A DNA stretch of 64,000 nucleotides from CAZJBS01 sp964544475 (lineage in GTDB: Bacteria > CLD3 > SB21), in contig CAZJBS010000007.1 of assembly GCA_964544475.1 (NCBI GenBank), positions 104,500 through 168,499 on the forward strand, read 5' to 3'. The translations under genes and the position numbers were made by a program. Of this stretch, positions 35,329 through 44,149 are shown one piece after another (positions within the stretch are counted from its first letter, which is position 1; each line of letters starts with the position of its first letter). The notes beneath the pieces were generated by a model. The model ran no database searches. It was not told where the DNA came from and was given only the letters and a program-made list of their open reading frames with translations.

Positions 35329-36000
35329 ATGAAAGACCGCACGATTGCCATCATCGATGACGACGATGCGATGCTGGTATTACTGGAAACCCTTGTGAAA
35401 CGCGCCGGATTCAAACCCATTGCCTTTCGCCAGCCGGCCAGGGCTCTCGCGTATTTTGACAATCCCGACGACCATGTCGTCATGATCATCGCCGACATGA
35501 CGATGCCCGCGATGGATGGCATTGCGCTCCTGAAGGAAGCAAAAAAACGGGCGTCCGTTCAGGCCGTCCCGTTCCTGTTTCTTTCGGCACTCTCGGACAC
35601 CGCCGTGCTGGTTAATGCCTTCGAACAGGGCGCGGTGGACTACTTCATCAAGCCGATCAAGAATGAACTATTCATCGCCAAAATAAAATCGATGACGGAA
35701 GCCTTCGAAAACAGCGCACGCCATGCGGTCACGCTCGCCAGCGGCCAGCTTGCCGAACGATCCATTGAGGATCTGCTCGTCATGTGCGACGACGAAGCGC
35801 TCAACGGATTTCTTCGCGTACGGCACAACGAAGGCCAGGAAGGCATCATCCATTTTGTCAAGGGGATGCCCGAGCGGATTGAGATCTACGACACAACCCG
35901 CCAATTGATCAGCAGTGAAGCGGAAGCGTTTGAAACCATTCGCGGCTGGACCAACGGGCAGTTTGAAGTCCGCCGTGGCCAGATCGAGGAGGAAACATAG
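35329..36000 (+). CDS. Response regulator with DUF4388-like output domain
   Basis: A 223-residue protein. The receiver domain (1-125) has the acidic cluster IIDDDDA, the phospho-acceptor Asp56 in IIADMTMP and Lys108 in FIKPIK. The C-terminal half (about 130-220) fits the DUF4388 / PatA-type domain (GQLAERSIEDLL, then GFLRVRH, GIIHFVKGMP and GWTNGQFEV), which is linked to gliding or polarity regulators and not to DNA binding. AAAGGA precedes ATG 35329. No sensor kinase is next to it. It converges on the TlpA gene with 17 bases between. Confidence 0.85.
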   Translation: MKDRTIAIIDDDDAMLVLLETLVKRAGFKPIAFRQPARALAYFDNPDDHVVMIIADMTMPAMDGIALLKEAKKRASVQAVPFLFLSALSDTAVLVNAFEQGAVDYFIKPIKNELFIAKIKSMTEAFENSARHAVTLASGQLAERSIEDLLVMCDDEALNGFLRVRHNEGQEGIIHFVKGMPERIEIYDTTRQLISSEAEAFETIRGWTNGQFEVRRGQIEEET

Positions 36001-36017
36001 AATGGCAAAGGCCGATG

Positions 36018-36506
36018 CTAAATTCCCACGCTCTTCAGCGCATCCAGGAATCGTTCTTTCGATTGCGCGCCCAGCATCATTTTTAACGCCTTGCCATTTT
36101 TGTCGATGATGACCGTCGTAGGAAACGCCTCGACCTTGAAGAGACGCGCAAACGTATCGTCGCCATACCAGACCGGATAGTTGATTTTCAATTGATCGAC
36201 GACCATCGGACGGGCTTCCTCCGCCGAGCCGGATTCCAGCAACACACCCAAAACCACAACATCCTTGCTCTTCAATTCCTCGTGGAGGGCCTTCAGGTCA
36301 GGAATCTCCCGAAGACACGGTTTGCACCACGTCGCCCAAATATTCAGGACGACCGTCTTACCCCTGAACTCCGAGAAGCTGACGCTTCGCCCCTCAAGGT
36401 CCTGGATGGAAAAATGGATGCCGCCGTCAACCGGTGGCGGTGGTTCGGCTTTCCTGCAACCGATAACCATCACCCAAACCATCACGAAGGAAGCCAGAAA
36501 ACGCAT
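36018..36506 (-). CDS. TlpA/ResA-like thioredoxin-fold lipoprotein
   Basis: A 162-residue periplasmic thiol-disulfide oxidoreductase. MRFLASFVMVWVMVIGC is a lipoprotein signal with the lipid-bearing Cys17. The active site is WCKPC (Cys61, Cys64) in a TlpA/ResA-type fold, with the cis-proline strand FPTTVIIDKNGK. Family members reduce apocytochrome or other periplasmic cysteines. It is 12 bases downstream of dsbD, whose product normally supplies reducing power to such proteins, so the two are probably a functional pair in one operon. Confidence 0.9.
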   Translation of the reverse strand: MRFLASFVMVWVMVIGCRKAEPPPPVDGGIHFSIQDLEGRSVSFSEFRGKTVVLNIWATWCKPCLREIPDLKALHEELKSKDVVVLGVLLESGSAEEARPMVVDQLKINYPVWYGDDTFARLFKVEAFPTTVIIDKNGKALKMMLGAQSKERFLDALKSVGI

Positions 36507-36518
36507 GGTGGACCTTTC

Positions 36519-38471
36519 TTATTTGATTGAGTTCATCTTTGAGAGACCAGTCTTCAAAAACGCTTTGAACACTTCGGGGTCGCGTTCCAGCCCGCCGAAA
36601 CGGGCCAGAACCTGTCCGGACGGATCCACGATGGCGTAAAAAGGAAGGGCAACCGATCCGACCAGGCCTTGTTGAAGTTCCTGATTGCTTTCCATGTCAT
36701 TGCCGAAATCCGTCCACAGGCGCGTGAGGATCATCTGGTCGAATAGGGCCTTCACGTCATCGCGGGCGAACATCGTTTTTTCCATCAACCGGCAATTGGT
36801 GCAGGTCTTTCCGGTGAAGTCGATGAACATCGGCCGGCCGGTTTGTTTCGACTTTTCAGCCGCCGGCGCATACTGTTCGATCCACACTTCTTCGGCATGA
36901 TCCGCTTTGGCCGACGAAACGGCGCGACCGTATTCCATCGGCGGCAGGTAGGCGTCCACGTCCGCCTGCAATGGGTTGCCGAAAAGCCCGTAAACCAGGT
37001 ACACCGTAACGGTCAGAAAAAACATGGCCAATGTCGTGCGGCCAAAACCGATCCGGTCCGTCCGGTCGTCCTCGGAAAAAATAACTTTGCCCAGCAAATA
37101 GAAACCCGTCAGGCCAAACAGCACAATCCAGATGGACAACAATGCGGGTCGGGTCAGAAATTCCCAATCCAGCACCAGATCGATATTGCTGAAGAACTTG
37201 AAGGCCGCGGCGAGTTCCACAAGGGCCATGACGATTTTCGTGGCGTGCAGCCATCCTCCGCTCCTGGGCATGCTGGCGAGGTATTGCGGGAACAAGGACA
37301 ACAGGAAAAACGGCGCCGAAAATGCGGCCGCGAAACAGAGCATGCCGATCACCGGCAGGAACCATTCGCCCTGCGCCGACGCGACCATCAGGATGCCGAG
37401 AAACTGGACGGTGCACGTGAACGATACAAGCGTGAACGTAACGCCGGCGAACAACGTGCCCCAGTAACTTCCCTCAGTCGCCGTCGTGCTGGCCCGCTGG
37501 CTTGCGTTGACAAACCAGGACGGCAGGCGTATTTCAAAAACGCCGAAGAGGCTCATGGCAAAAACGACAAACAGCAACCCAATGAACAGGTTCACCCAGA
37601 TGTTGGCGGCAAAATTCTGCGCGCCGGTGGCCCCGACGACCAGCGACATCAGCCAGCCGAACACGGTGAAGGACGCGATGATGCCGAACACATAGACCAG
37701 GGATTTTTTCAACGCCTGCGTCCGTGAGGCGTTGGAATATTTTGTGAAAAAAGAAACCGTGATGGGAATCATCGGAAACACGCATGGCGTCAGAAGCGCG
37801 AGCAGGCCGGTCAGGAACGCCAGCCCGATGAACGACAAAAGCGATTCCTTGCGCAGTTCTTCATACGACGAAATCCGGTCATTGATGGAGCCCGTGACGC
37901 CCGCTTTGGCCGTGTCCGCCGTCGTGGCCGCGATTACCGTGGATGTGTCGACGTTTTCGGCCTTCTCCACTTTGCCACGGGTTTCCGGTCCGGACCTTGT
38001 GGCGGCATACGAACGCTTGAAAACGTAAATGGCAGATACGGTCTTTGGAGGAAGGCAATACGATTCCGTGCATGCCTGGTACGTGAGCGACGCCTTGACG
38101 GAGGTCCCGGCCCCGACCGATCCCGTCACGCGAACCGGTTGTTCAAAAGACACTCTTCCCGACAGCCATGTCACCTCGACGCCAAACCCTTCGTCCATAT
38201 GTCTGATCCCGGAGGGCGTTTTCAAAGCGCCCGCCTTTTCAAGCCCGTGCGGCCATTCAAAAGTGACTTCGGTGGGAATCGGTCCCTCGACCGGTTCCGT
38301 GCCGTAAATGTGATACGCCGGATCGATATCGGCCGTAAGCACCAGGACAAACTCCGTCTCCGTGGCCGGTTTTTCAGACAACGATAATTTGACGATATCC
38401 GTTTTCTTGTCCTGCGCCAAAACCAGAGTCGGCACCATCCACATCCAAATCAACATTCGTATCCCGGTCAT
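36519..38471 (-). CDS. dsbD: Thiol:disulfide interchange protein DsbD
   Basis: A 650-residue DsbD with all three parts. The N-terminal periplasmic domain has Cys134 and Cys139 (YQACTESYCLPP). The central membrane domain (about 215-490) has eight or so helices with LLTPCVFPMIPIT and the second-half FTCTVQFLG. The C-terminal thioredoxin domain has Cys557 and Cys560 (TCTNCRLMEKTMF). It passes electrons from cytoplasmic thioredoxin across the membrane to periplasmic partners. ATG 38471 is favoured (GGAG ten bases before); a TTG at 38486 overlaps that site. The TlpA-like lipoprotein gene follows directly. Confidence 0.93.
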   Translation of the reverse strand: MTGIRMLIWMWMVPTLVLAQDKKTDIVKLSLSEKPATETEFVLVLTADIDPAYHIYGTEPVEGPIPTEVTFEWPHGLEKAGALKTPSGIRHMDEGFGVEVTWLSGRVSFEQPVRVTGSVGAGTSVKASLTYQACTESYCLPPKTVSAIYVFKRSYAATRSGPETRGKVEKAENVDTSTVIAATTADTAKAGVTGSINDRISSYEELRKESLLSFIGLAFLTGLLALLTPCVFPMIPITVSFFTKYSNASRTQALKKSLVYVFGIIASFTVFGWLMSLVVGATGAQNFAANIWVNLFIGLLFVVFAMSLFGVFEIRLPSWFVNASQRASTTATEGSYWGTLFAGVTFTLVSFTCTVQFLGILMVASAQGEWFLPVIGMLCFAAAFSAPFFLLSLFPQYLASMPRSGGWLHATKIVMALVELAAAFKFFSNIDLVLDWEFLTRPALLSIWIVLFGLTGFYLLGKVIFSEDDRTDRIGFGRTTLAMFFLTVTVYLVYGLFGNPLQADVDAYLPPMEYGRAVSSAKADHAEEVWIEQYAPAAEKSKQTGRPMFIDFTGKTCTNCRLMEKTMFARDDVKALFDQMILTRLWTDFGNDMESNQELQQGLVGSVALPFYAIVDPSGQVLARFGGLERDPEVFKAFLKTGLSKMNSIK

Positions 38472-38569
38472 TTTCAGTTTCTCCAATTCCCGCTTTCTTT
38501 GTTGGTCAATTTTCGCATGATTCCGGACAACGCGGCCATCGTTGTTTTAATTCCTTCCGGCCAACCGCA

Positions 38570-38821
38570 TTACAAAATAACAATGCCCTTTTCAATGTGT
38601 TTCATGGTGATGGCCACATGGCCGACCATCGTCACCGCGCTCTGGTGTACGACGTCGGGATCCTTCCCATGGGCGATAATGGAACGGTCGAATACGGCAA
38701 TCCATTCGCGCGCATACCGTTTGGTGATCACCGCCGAATTGGCTTTGATCCAGGCTTCATCGGTGAGCGCGGGTTCGGCCTTCCGCGGCCGGCCTTTGGG
38801 TTGGCGGGATGATAAGCCCAT
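38570..38821 (-). CDS. 83-residue DUF5678-like small protein
   Basis: A small hypothetical protein. A basic start (MGLSSRQPKGRPRKAEP) leads into WIKANSAVITKRYAREWIAVFDRS and IIAHGKDPDVVHQSAV. That pattern of a W-x-A-V strand followed by an xxVAxGxDxxxV helix resembles DUF5678, a short domain often linked to stress or toxin-antitoxin loci, though no partner is adjacent. AAGGAGG six bases before ATG 38821 makes it a convincing gene. It is 44 bases downstream of rlmN on the same strand. Confidence 0.75.
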   Translation of the reverse strand: MGLSSRQPKGRPRKAEPALTDEAWIKANSAVITKRYAREWIAVFDRSIIAHGKDPDVVHQSAVTMVGHVAITMKHIEKGIVIL

Positions 38822-38865
38822 GCATGCCTCCTTGTTTTGGTGAAACACAAGAGCACAAAACTGGT

Positions 38866-39963
38866 TTATTCTCGAATGGCCAGTTGGCCGCACGCCGCGG
38901 CAATGTCCTGTCCACGGCTTCTCCGCAACGTCAAAGGGCTCCGGATCACGGCAAGCTCGCGCATGAAGTACTCGATTCGTTCGTCCGACGGCCTTTGCAG
39001 GTCCGGCCCGTCGATCGGATTGTATGGGATCACATTCACTTTGCACCGGCCCAGGTTGCGCGCAATAGTCTTCAGGCGCGCCGCGTCGTCGTTGCTGTCA
39101 TTCACCCCCGCCAGGAGCACGTATTCCAAAGTGACGGGTTCGCGCCGGGATGCGTTCAGGAAACGGGCCGCCTCCAGCAGGTCGTTCAGCGGATACTTCT
39201 GAGTGATGGGCATCACGCGGCGGCGGACCTCGTCGGTCGTGGCGTTGAGGCTGATGGCAAGGTTGTAGGGATGGCCTTCACGCGCAAAGTCATAGATACG
39301 CGGCACGATACCCGACGTGGAAATCGTGATGCGCCGGCCGGCCAGACCGGGCCCGCGTTCGTCGGAAAGAATTCCGGCGGCCGTGATGACATGCTCGTAG
39401 TTGAGAAAGGGCTCGCCCATGCCCATGAATACAATATTGGTAATGCCGGCATCGATGGCCCGACGGATGTGCGTGACCTGCCCCACGATCTCGCCGACCG
39501 ACAAATGCCGGCGAAAACCCATCCAACCCGTCGCACAGAAAACGCATCCGACGGCGCATCCGGCCTGCGTGGACACACAAATGGTCCGGCGATCCCCGTC
39601 CGGAATATAAACGGACTCGATCTTCTGGCCGTCTTCCAGTTCAAACAATATCTTTTGGGTTGTCTCTTCCTCCGTCGAAAGCCGGACTTTGGCCGCCGCG
39701 GGCACGACGAGACGCGCCGACGCTTCGAGTTTGTGACGAAGGGCCATCGACAAATCCGTCATTTCCGAAAACGACGAGACGCCGCGTTGATACATCCATT
39801 GGAACACCTGCGCGCCACGGAATTTTTTCTCGCCGATGGAAAGGAAGAATTCCTCCAACTCCGGAAGGGTCAGACCAAAAATATTCCGGCGCCCCGCGCG
39901 TAATGTGGATGCGTCCTTTTGCACGAAACCATACCTTTCTTGCAGGTCGTTAACATAATACAT
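38866..39963 (-). CDS. rlmN: 23S rRNA (adenine2503-C2)-methyltransferase RlmN
   Basis: A 365-residue radical-SAM methyltransferase. The iron-sulfur cysteines are Cys136, Cys140 and Cys143 (CAVGCVFC), and GMGEPFLN and ISTSGIVPRI are characteristic. The conserved Cys358 near the C-terminus (AAACGQL) is the methyl-carrying or resolving residue, and EYVLLAGVND is also typical. It methylates A2503 of 23S rRNA, and in some species A37 of tRNA. The start at 39963 lacks a clear ribosome site; the conserved part begins near residue 28, so a shorter start is possible. It diverges from the phosphofructokinase gene. Confidence 0.93.
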   Translation of the reverse strand: MYYVNDLQERYGFVQKDASTLRAGRRNIFGLTLPELEEFFLSIGEKKFRGAQVFQWMYQRGVSSFSEMTDLSMALRHKLEASARLVVPAAAKVRLSTEEETTQKILFELEDGQKIESVYIPDGDRRTICVSTQAGCAVGCVFCATGWMGFRRHLSVGEIVGQVTHIRRAIDAGITNIVFMGMGEPFLNYEHVITAAGILSDERGPGLAGRRITISTSGIVPRIYDFAREGHPYNLAISLNATTDEVRRRVMPITQKYPLNDLLEAARFLNASRREPVTLEYVLLAGVNDSNDDAARLKTIARNLGRCKVNVIPYNPIDGPDLQRPSDERIEYFMRELAVIRSPLTLRRSRGQDIAAACGQLAIRE

Positions 39964-40107
39964 CGGCCATTGGGATGCAAGCGAATCGGCCCGGACAACA
40001 TCCGGAAACCCGAAAAAACGAAAAGGCCTTAAGCCTGACGAAAGTCATTTCTCCCGATGATCCGATTTCGTATCATACCCTGTGACCAAACAACAAAGGA
40101 AATATCC

Positions 40108-41271
40108 ATGAAGCGCATAGGGATCCTGACCGGGGGCGGCGACGTGCCGGGCCTCAATCCGTGCATCAAATCTGTCGTGTATGACGCCCTTGACGAAGGC
40201 TACGAAATCATCGGCATCCGCCGCGGCTGGGGCGGCCTGCTCCATTACAACCCCGATGATCCGAAATCCGCCGACGACCTGATGTTCAAGTTGGACAAAA
40301 ACAATACTCGAACCATCGACCGCACCGGCGGCACCATTCTTCATACTTCGCGCACCAACCCTGCCCGTGTGTCCAAACAGGACGCGCCGGAATTCCTGCG
40401 GGATGCCCGTTGGAAAGCGGCCGATAACAACGCCCGCATTGATTACACGGCACACGTTCTTCAGGTGCTCGAAAAACTCCAGATTACGTCGCTCATCACC
40501 ATCGGCGGCGACGACACGCTGAGTTATTCCGTCCGTCTCAATAAAGAAGGATTTCCCGTCATCGCCATCCCCAAAACGATGGACAACGACGTTTTCGGAA
40601 CGGATTTCTGCATCGGATTTTCCACGGCCGTCACGCGTTCGGTTGACTTCATCACCGCCCTTCGCACACCGGCTGGTTCGCACGAGCGGATTGCCGTGGT
40701 GGAATTGTTCGGGCGCAACTCCGGCGAAACCTCCCTCATATCGGCCATGCTGTCCCAGACCGACCGGGCGATCATCTCGGAAGTCCCTTTCGATGTGGAA
40801 AAACTGGCCCGGATGCTCCTGGAGGACAAGGAATCCAATCCGAGCCATTACGCGATCATGACGATCTCGGAAGGCGCCACCATGAAGGGCGGTTCCATCG
40901 TCGAGAGCGGCGCCGAGGACGCCTACGGCCACAAAAAACTCGGCGGTATCGGCCTCATCACGGCGGAAGCGATCAAACAGATTTCCGGCTCCAATGTGAT
41001 CTACCAGCAAGTGGCGTACCTGATGCGGAGCGGTGAACCCGACGCGTTGGACCGGATGGTGGCCATGGGTTATGCGGGCGTCGCCATCGAACTGCTCAAG
41101 CAGAAAAATTTCGGGCATATGACGTCGCTTCGCGACGGCAAATATTCGTTTGTGCCGATCGCCACGATCACGCAGGGCAAGAAGACCGTGGACGTCAAAG
41201 AACTCTACGACGCGGATCGGTACCGTCCGAAAGTATTTAATTTCACGAGCAAGCCGATGTTCCTATATTAG
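40108..41271 (+). CDS. pfp: Phosphofructokinase, probably pyrophosphate-dependent
   Basis: A 387-residue group II phosphofructokinase. TGGGDVPGLN at the start is the nucleotide or PPi loop. IGGDDT (about 132-137) has a second Asp where ATP-dependent enzymes carry Gly, and PKTMDND (155-161) has the Lys typical of PPi-using enzymes. Both point to the reversible PPi-dependent type. AAAGGA precedes ATG 40108 by seven bases, and the open frame upstream lacks support. It diverges from rlmN and stands alone. The assignment to PPi use is from these two motif positions only. Confidence 0.86.
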   Translation: MKRIGILTGGGDVPGLNPCIKSVVYDALDEGYEIIGIRRGWGGLLHYNPDDPKSADDLMFKLDKNNTRTIDRTGGTILHTSRTNPARVSKQDAPEFLRDARWKAADNNARIDYTAHVLQVLEKLQITSLITIGGDDTLSYSVRLNKEGFPVIAIPKTMDNDVFGTDFCIGFSTAVTRSVDFITALRTPAGSHERIAVVELFGRNSGETSLISAMLSQTDRAIISEVPFDVEKLARMLLEDKESNPSHYAIMTISEGATMKGGSIVESGAEDAYGHKKLGGIGLITAEAIKQISGSNVIYQQVAYLMRSGEPDALDRMVAMGYAGVAIELLKQKNFGHMTSLRDGKYSFVPIATITQGKKTVDVKELYDADRYRPKVFNFTSKPMFLY

Positions 41272-41304
41272 TTTCGGCCGGCAAGTCATGATCTTTTTTT
41301 GAAG

Positions 41305-41333
41305 TTGACTGCCTTCCGGGATCGACCTATCTT
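41305..41333 (+). promoter_or_regulatory. Sigma70-type promoter for DoxX gene
   Basis: TTGACT at 41305-41310, a 17-base spacer and TATCTT at 41328-41333. The leader to ATG 41452 would be about 110 bases; an inverted CCGGTG/CACCGG pair lies within it. Confidence 0.5.
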
Positions 41334-41451
41334 CTGGTAATCTGTTGCCACCCACGCCGGTGTTTTCTGAAACGACCACCGGTCCCTGCATTCGACCGAG
41401 ATTTGCTGATACAGGCTATCCGTCCATTCATTCTTAACGAAGGAGAAGTGT

Positions 41452-41892
41452 ATGGCTGCCCTACAGTCTCTGGTCGCCAAAATGGAATCCCTCAAGGAAG
41501 AGAGTTTTGACGTGATGCGTATGTATCTGGGCGTCGGCCTGTTCGTACGCGGCGTTTTGTTTCTTGCCGATACGGATCAGCTGGCGCTTCTGGTCCACAC
41601 GGCGGCGGACTATGGGGCGCTTTCGACCGCACTGGTCCATTATGTTGCGTTGGCCCACCTGGCCGGAGGTTTGTTCATGGCGCTGGGTCTGCTCACGCGC
41701 ATCTCGGCTATTGTTCAGATTCCGGTACTTTTTGGGGCAGTTTTCTTCATCCACCTCGGCGAAGGCCTGCTGGCCAAAGGTCAGTCGCTGGAATTGTCCG
41801 CGCTGGTGTTGGTTTTGTTGTGCCTCATTGCGGTTCACGGTCCGGGCCCCTGGTCGGTGGACCACTACGTCGCCACGCACCGGAGCAGATAG
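41452..41892 (+). CDS. DoxX-family membrane protein
   Basis: A 146-residue protein with four hydrophobic segments in the DoxX pattern (MRMYLGVGLFVRGVLFL, then HYVALAHLAGGLFMALGLLTR and ALVLVLLCLIAVHGPG). DoxX-like proteins are associated with quinone-linked redox or stress-response complexes, but the role of stand-alone members is unclear. AAGGAG lies before ATG 41452. It is bounded by its own promoter-like sequence and a GC-rich terminator, so it is a single-gene unit. Confidence 0.85.
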   Translation: MAALQSLVAKMESLKEESFDVMRMYLGVGLFVRGVLFLADTDQLALLVHTAADYGALSTALVHYVALAHLAGGLFMALGLLTRISAIVQIPVLFGAVFFIHLGEGLLAKGQSLELSALVLVLLCLIAVHGPGPWSVDHYVATHRSR

Positions 41893-41895
41893 AAC

Positions 41896-41922
41896 CGGCG
41901 CGTTAGGCGCCGCGTTGTTTTT
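41896..41922 (+). terminator. Intrinsic terminator after DoxX gene
   Basis: CGGCGC (41896-41901) pairs with GCGCCG (41907-41912) around GTTAG, followed by the T-rich CGTTGTTTTT. It begins four bases after the stop codon. Confidence 0.8.
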
Positions 41923-41987
41923 GGGGCACAGGGACGCCGCTGGCGCTGTCCCAACCGGTGTTGAAAAAATCGGCCGGTGCTTCACGT

Positions 41988-42047
41988 TCATTTCATCAAC
42001 ACCACTTTCCTCGCGAGACTTCGGCCGGACACTGTCGGACGATTCCG
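41988..42047 (-). pseudogene. Possible relic of a sorting-domain gene 3' end
   Basis: On the minus strand, within the gap between two plus-strand genes, a short frame reads PTVSGRSLARKVVLMK and then stops. This matches the terminal signature of the sorting domains elsewhere in the window (SG-x-S-x-x-RK-M-hydrophobic-K-stop; compare SSGFATSRKMLLVK). An in-frame stop occurs about seven codons further upstream, so no gene body remains. The match is short and could be chance. Confidence 0.35.
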
Positions 42048-42086
42048 GCAAGCAGTTCATTGGGCATCGTGACGATTGAATTGCTG

Positions 42087-42116
42087 TTGTAAGTCTCATC
42101 CGATCGTTTCTATATT
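42087..42116 (+). promoter_or_regulatory. Promoter placing RNA start almost at the batB ATG
   Basis: TTGTAA at 42087-42092 and TATATT at 42111-42116 with an 18-base spacer. The predicted RNA start is about 42123, three bases before ATG 42126, and there is no ribosome site, so batB would be translated from a nearly leaderless transcript. Confidence 0.45.
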
Positions 42117-42125
42117 GTGGGCATC

Positions 42126-43154
42126 ATGATTCGTTTGGCTTTTCCGGAATACGCCGTGTTTTTCTTTCTCGTGGCCGTCGTGGTTTGGCTGGCCATCCTT
42201 CTTATGAAAGACCGGGATATTCGATTGCGTGCCCTCGGCGATTACGCTCTCCTGCAGAGGCTGATTCCGGGCAATCAGGCCCTCGTGTTCCGGAGAAAAC
42301 TGATCCTGCTCGTGGCGGCGTCCGTTTTTTTCACGTTGGCTTTGCTTGGGGTCGAAGTGGGCAGCAAGTACGAAAAGGTCACCATTGAAGGCGTCGACGT
42401 CGTCATTGCGCTGGACATTTCGACGTCGATGAATGCGCAGGACGTGCGGCCCAGCCGTTTGGAAAAAGCCAAACACAAAATCAATTCATTGCTGGCCCAG
42501 CTGAGCGGTGACCGCGTGGGTCTCGTTATTTTTTCGGGCGACGCGTTTATCCAATGCCCGCTGACCACGGATTTCAGCGCGGTCAAAATGTTCCTGGAGG
42601 CGATCGAACCCGACGTGACGACGTCGGCCGGCACCAACCTGGAATCCGCCCTGGCCACGTCCCGAGAGGTTTTCAACCAATTGCGCGATCAGACTGCCGG
42701 CGGTTCCTACGGACGCGCGGTGATCCTTCTCTCGGACGGCGAAGACCACGGATCGGATTATGAGACGGAAGCGGGCAAGATGAAGGGCAAAAACGTCATC
42801 GTCTATACGATCGGTGTGGGCACGGACCACGGCGCGCCCATTCCCATTGTCAATGAAAACCGCACAGTCGTGGAATTCAAAAAAGCGGGCGGATCGGTGG
42901 TGACCAGCCGCCTGGACGAATCCAAACTCAGGGCCATCGCGGAACAAACGGGCGGGCATTACTATACCGCCACCAATTCCGATGAGGACATCAAAAAACT
43001 GTACGACGATCTTTCAAAACTCCAGAAATCCGAATCCTCCCAGTATCAGTTCACCGAATACGAAAACCGTTTCCAGTTCTTTCTGATCATCGGCCTGGCG
43101 TTGCTGGTTGTGGAATTTCTTTTGTCTTCCCGTCGAAAGGCGCCGACCCCATGA
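42126..43154 (+). CDS. batB: BatB-like von Willebrand A membrane protein
   Basis: A 342-residue protein: two N-terminal membrane helices, a vWA domain (about 90-290) and a C-terminal helix. The metal-ion-dependent site is DISTS (97-101), with later Thr and Asp positions in AGTNLESAL and LLSDGEDHG. This is the aerotolerance-operon BatA/BatB architecture, used for metal-dependent protein contacts on the periplasmic side, usually with a MoxR ATPase. It overlaps the next vWA gene by four bases (ATGA). ATG 42126 is preferred although GTG 42117 is possible. Which of the two is A and which B is by family resemblance only. Confidence 0.82.
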   Translation: MIRLAFPEYAVFFFLVAVVVWLAILLMKDRDIRLRALGDYALLQRLIPGNQALVFRRKLILLVAASVFFTLALLGVEVGSKYEKVTIEGVDVVIALDISTSMNAQDVRPSRLEKAKHKINSLLAQLSGDRVGLVIFSGDAFIQCPLTTDFSAVKMFLEAIEPDVTTSAGTNLESALATSREVFNQLRDQTAGGSYGRAVILLSDGEDHGSDYETEAGKMKGKNVIVYTIGVGTDHGAPIPIVNENRTVVEFKKAGGSVVTSRLDESKLRAIAEQTGGHYYTATNSDEDIKKLYDDLSKLQKSESSQYQFTEYENRFQFFLIIGLALLVVEFLLSSRRKAPTP

Positions 43155-44149
43155 TCGAATGGCTTTCCAACTGGCAATGGGCCAGTCCCGAGTTTTTTTA
43201 TTTGCTGTTGATCATTCCGGTCCTGACCGTGATTCACTGGCGCCGGCGAAGGCCATCGTTGCAGTATTCTTCGGTGAGCCTGCTCAAAGTCGTTCCGCGG
43301 TCCGGGAAACAAAGGTTGAAATTTCTGCTGGTCGTTATTCCCATGCTGCTGATGGGGTTGGTCATACTCGCGCTGGCACGGCCACGGCAACAGAACACGA
43401 TGTCCAGGATCACGGCCGAGGGTATTGACATCGTCCTGGCTGTTGACATTTCGCGCAGCATGATGATCGAGGATCTGGGCAGCGGCAACCGGCTCGATAT
43501 TGCCAAGCAGGTCGCCGAAAAATTCGTTTTGGGAAGAACGTCCGACCGCGTGGGTCTCGTGGTGTTTGCGGGGAAGAGCTTCACCCAATGCCCGCTGACG
43601 GTCGACTATCCGATTCTTATTTCCCTGATCCAGCAGGTGCGCATCGGCATGGTCGAGGACGGCACGGCCATCGGCATGGGACTGATCAATTCGATCAACC
43701 GCCTTCGTGAAAGCACCGCCAAGAGCAAGGTGATCATCCTGCTGACCGACGGCCAGAACAACCGTGGCGAAATCGATCCGATCACGGCGGCGCAGATTGC
43801 GCAGGCGCTCGGGATACGCGTTTACACCGTGGGAGCGGGCAAGGACGGCATGGCGCGCATTCCGGTGGACGATCCGTTTTTTGGACGCCAATACGTGTCC
43901 GCCGAAGTCAAGATTGACGACGAAAATCTCCGGTTGATCGCCGAAACGACCGGCGGACAGTATTTTCGCGCAACGTCCCAGAGCATGCTCGAAGACATCT
44001 ACGCTCAAATCGGCCAGATGGAGAAAACCAAAATCGAAGTGCGAACGTATTTGCGGTACGAAGAACTGTATCCCTACCTCGTTATTCCCGCGTTGTTTTT
44101 GATCGTCCTGTACGTGCTGGTCCGGAAAACCGTTTTCCTGATTCCATGA
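43151..44149 (+). CDS. batA: BatA-like von Willebrand A membrane protein
   Basis: A 332-residue partner of the preceding protein with the same plan: N-terminal membrane helices including FFYLLLIIPVLTVIHWRRRRP, a vWA domain with the site DISRS (99-103), GTAIGMGL and LLTDGQNNRG, and a C-terminal membrane helix. Four-base overlaps on both sides (43151-43154 with BatB, 44146-44149 with tilS) show tight translational coupling. Usual partners (MoxR, DUF58, BatC/D) are not adjacent; a MoxR is encoded at 876-1862. Confidence 0.83.
   Translation: MIEWLSNWQWASPEFFYLLLIIPVLTVIHWRRRRPSLQYSSVSLLKVVPRSGKQRLKFLLVVIPMLLMGLVILALARPRQQNTMSRITAEGIDIVLAVDISRSMMIEDLGSGNRLDIAKQVAEKFVLGRTSDRVGLVVFAGKSFTQCPLTVDYPILISLIQQVRIGMVEDGTAIGMGLINSINRLRESTAKSKVIILLTDGQNNRGEIDPITAAQIAQALGIRVYTVGAGKDGMARIPVDDPFFGRQYVSAEVKIDDENLRLIAETTGGQYFRATSQSMLEDIYAQIGQMEKTKIEVRTYLRYEELYPYLVIPALFLIVLYVLVRKTVFLIP

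Noticed and set aside
36843..37727. A 294-codon plus-strand frame within dsbD
   Set aside because: Antisense shadow of the DsbD membrane domain; Gln/Arg/His-rich with no homology.
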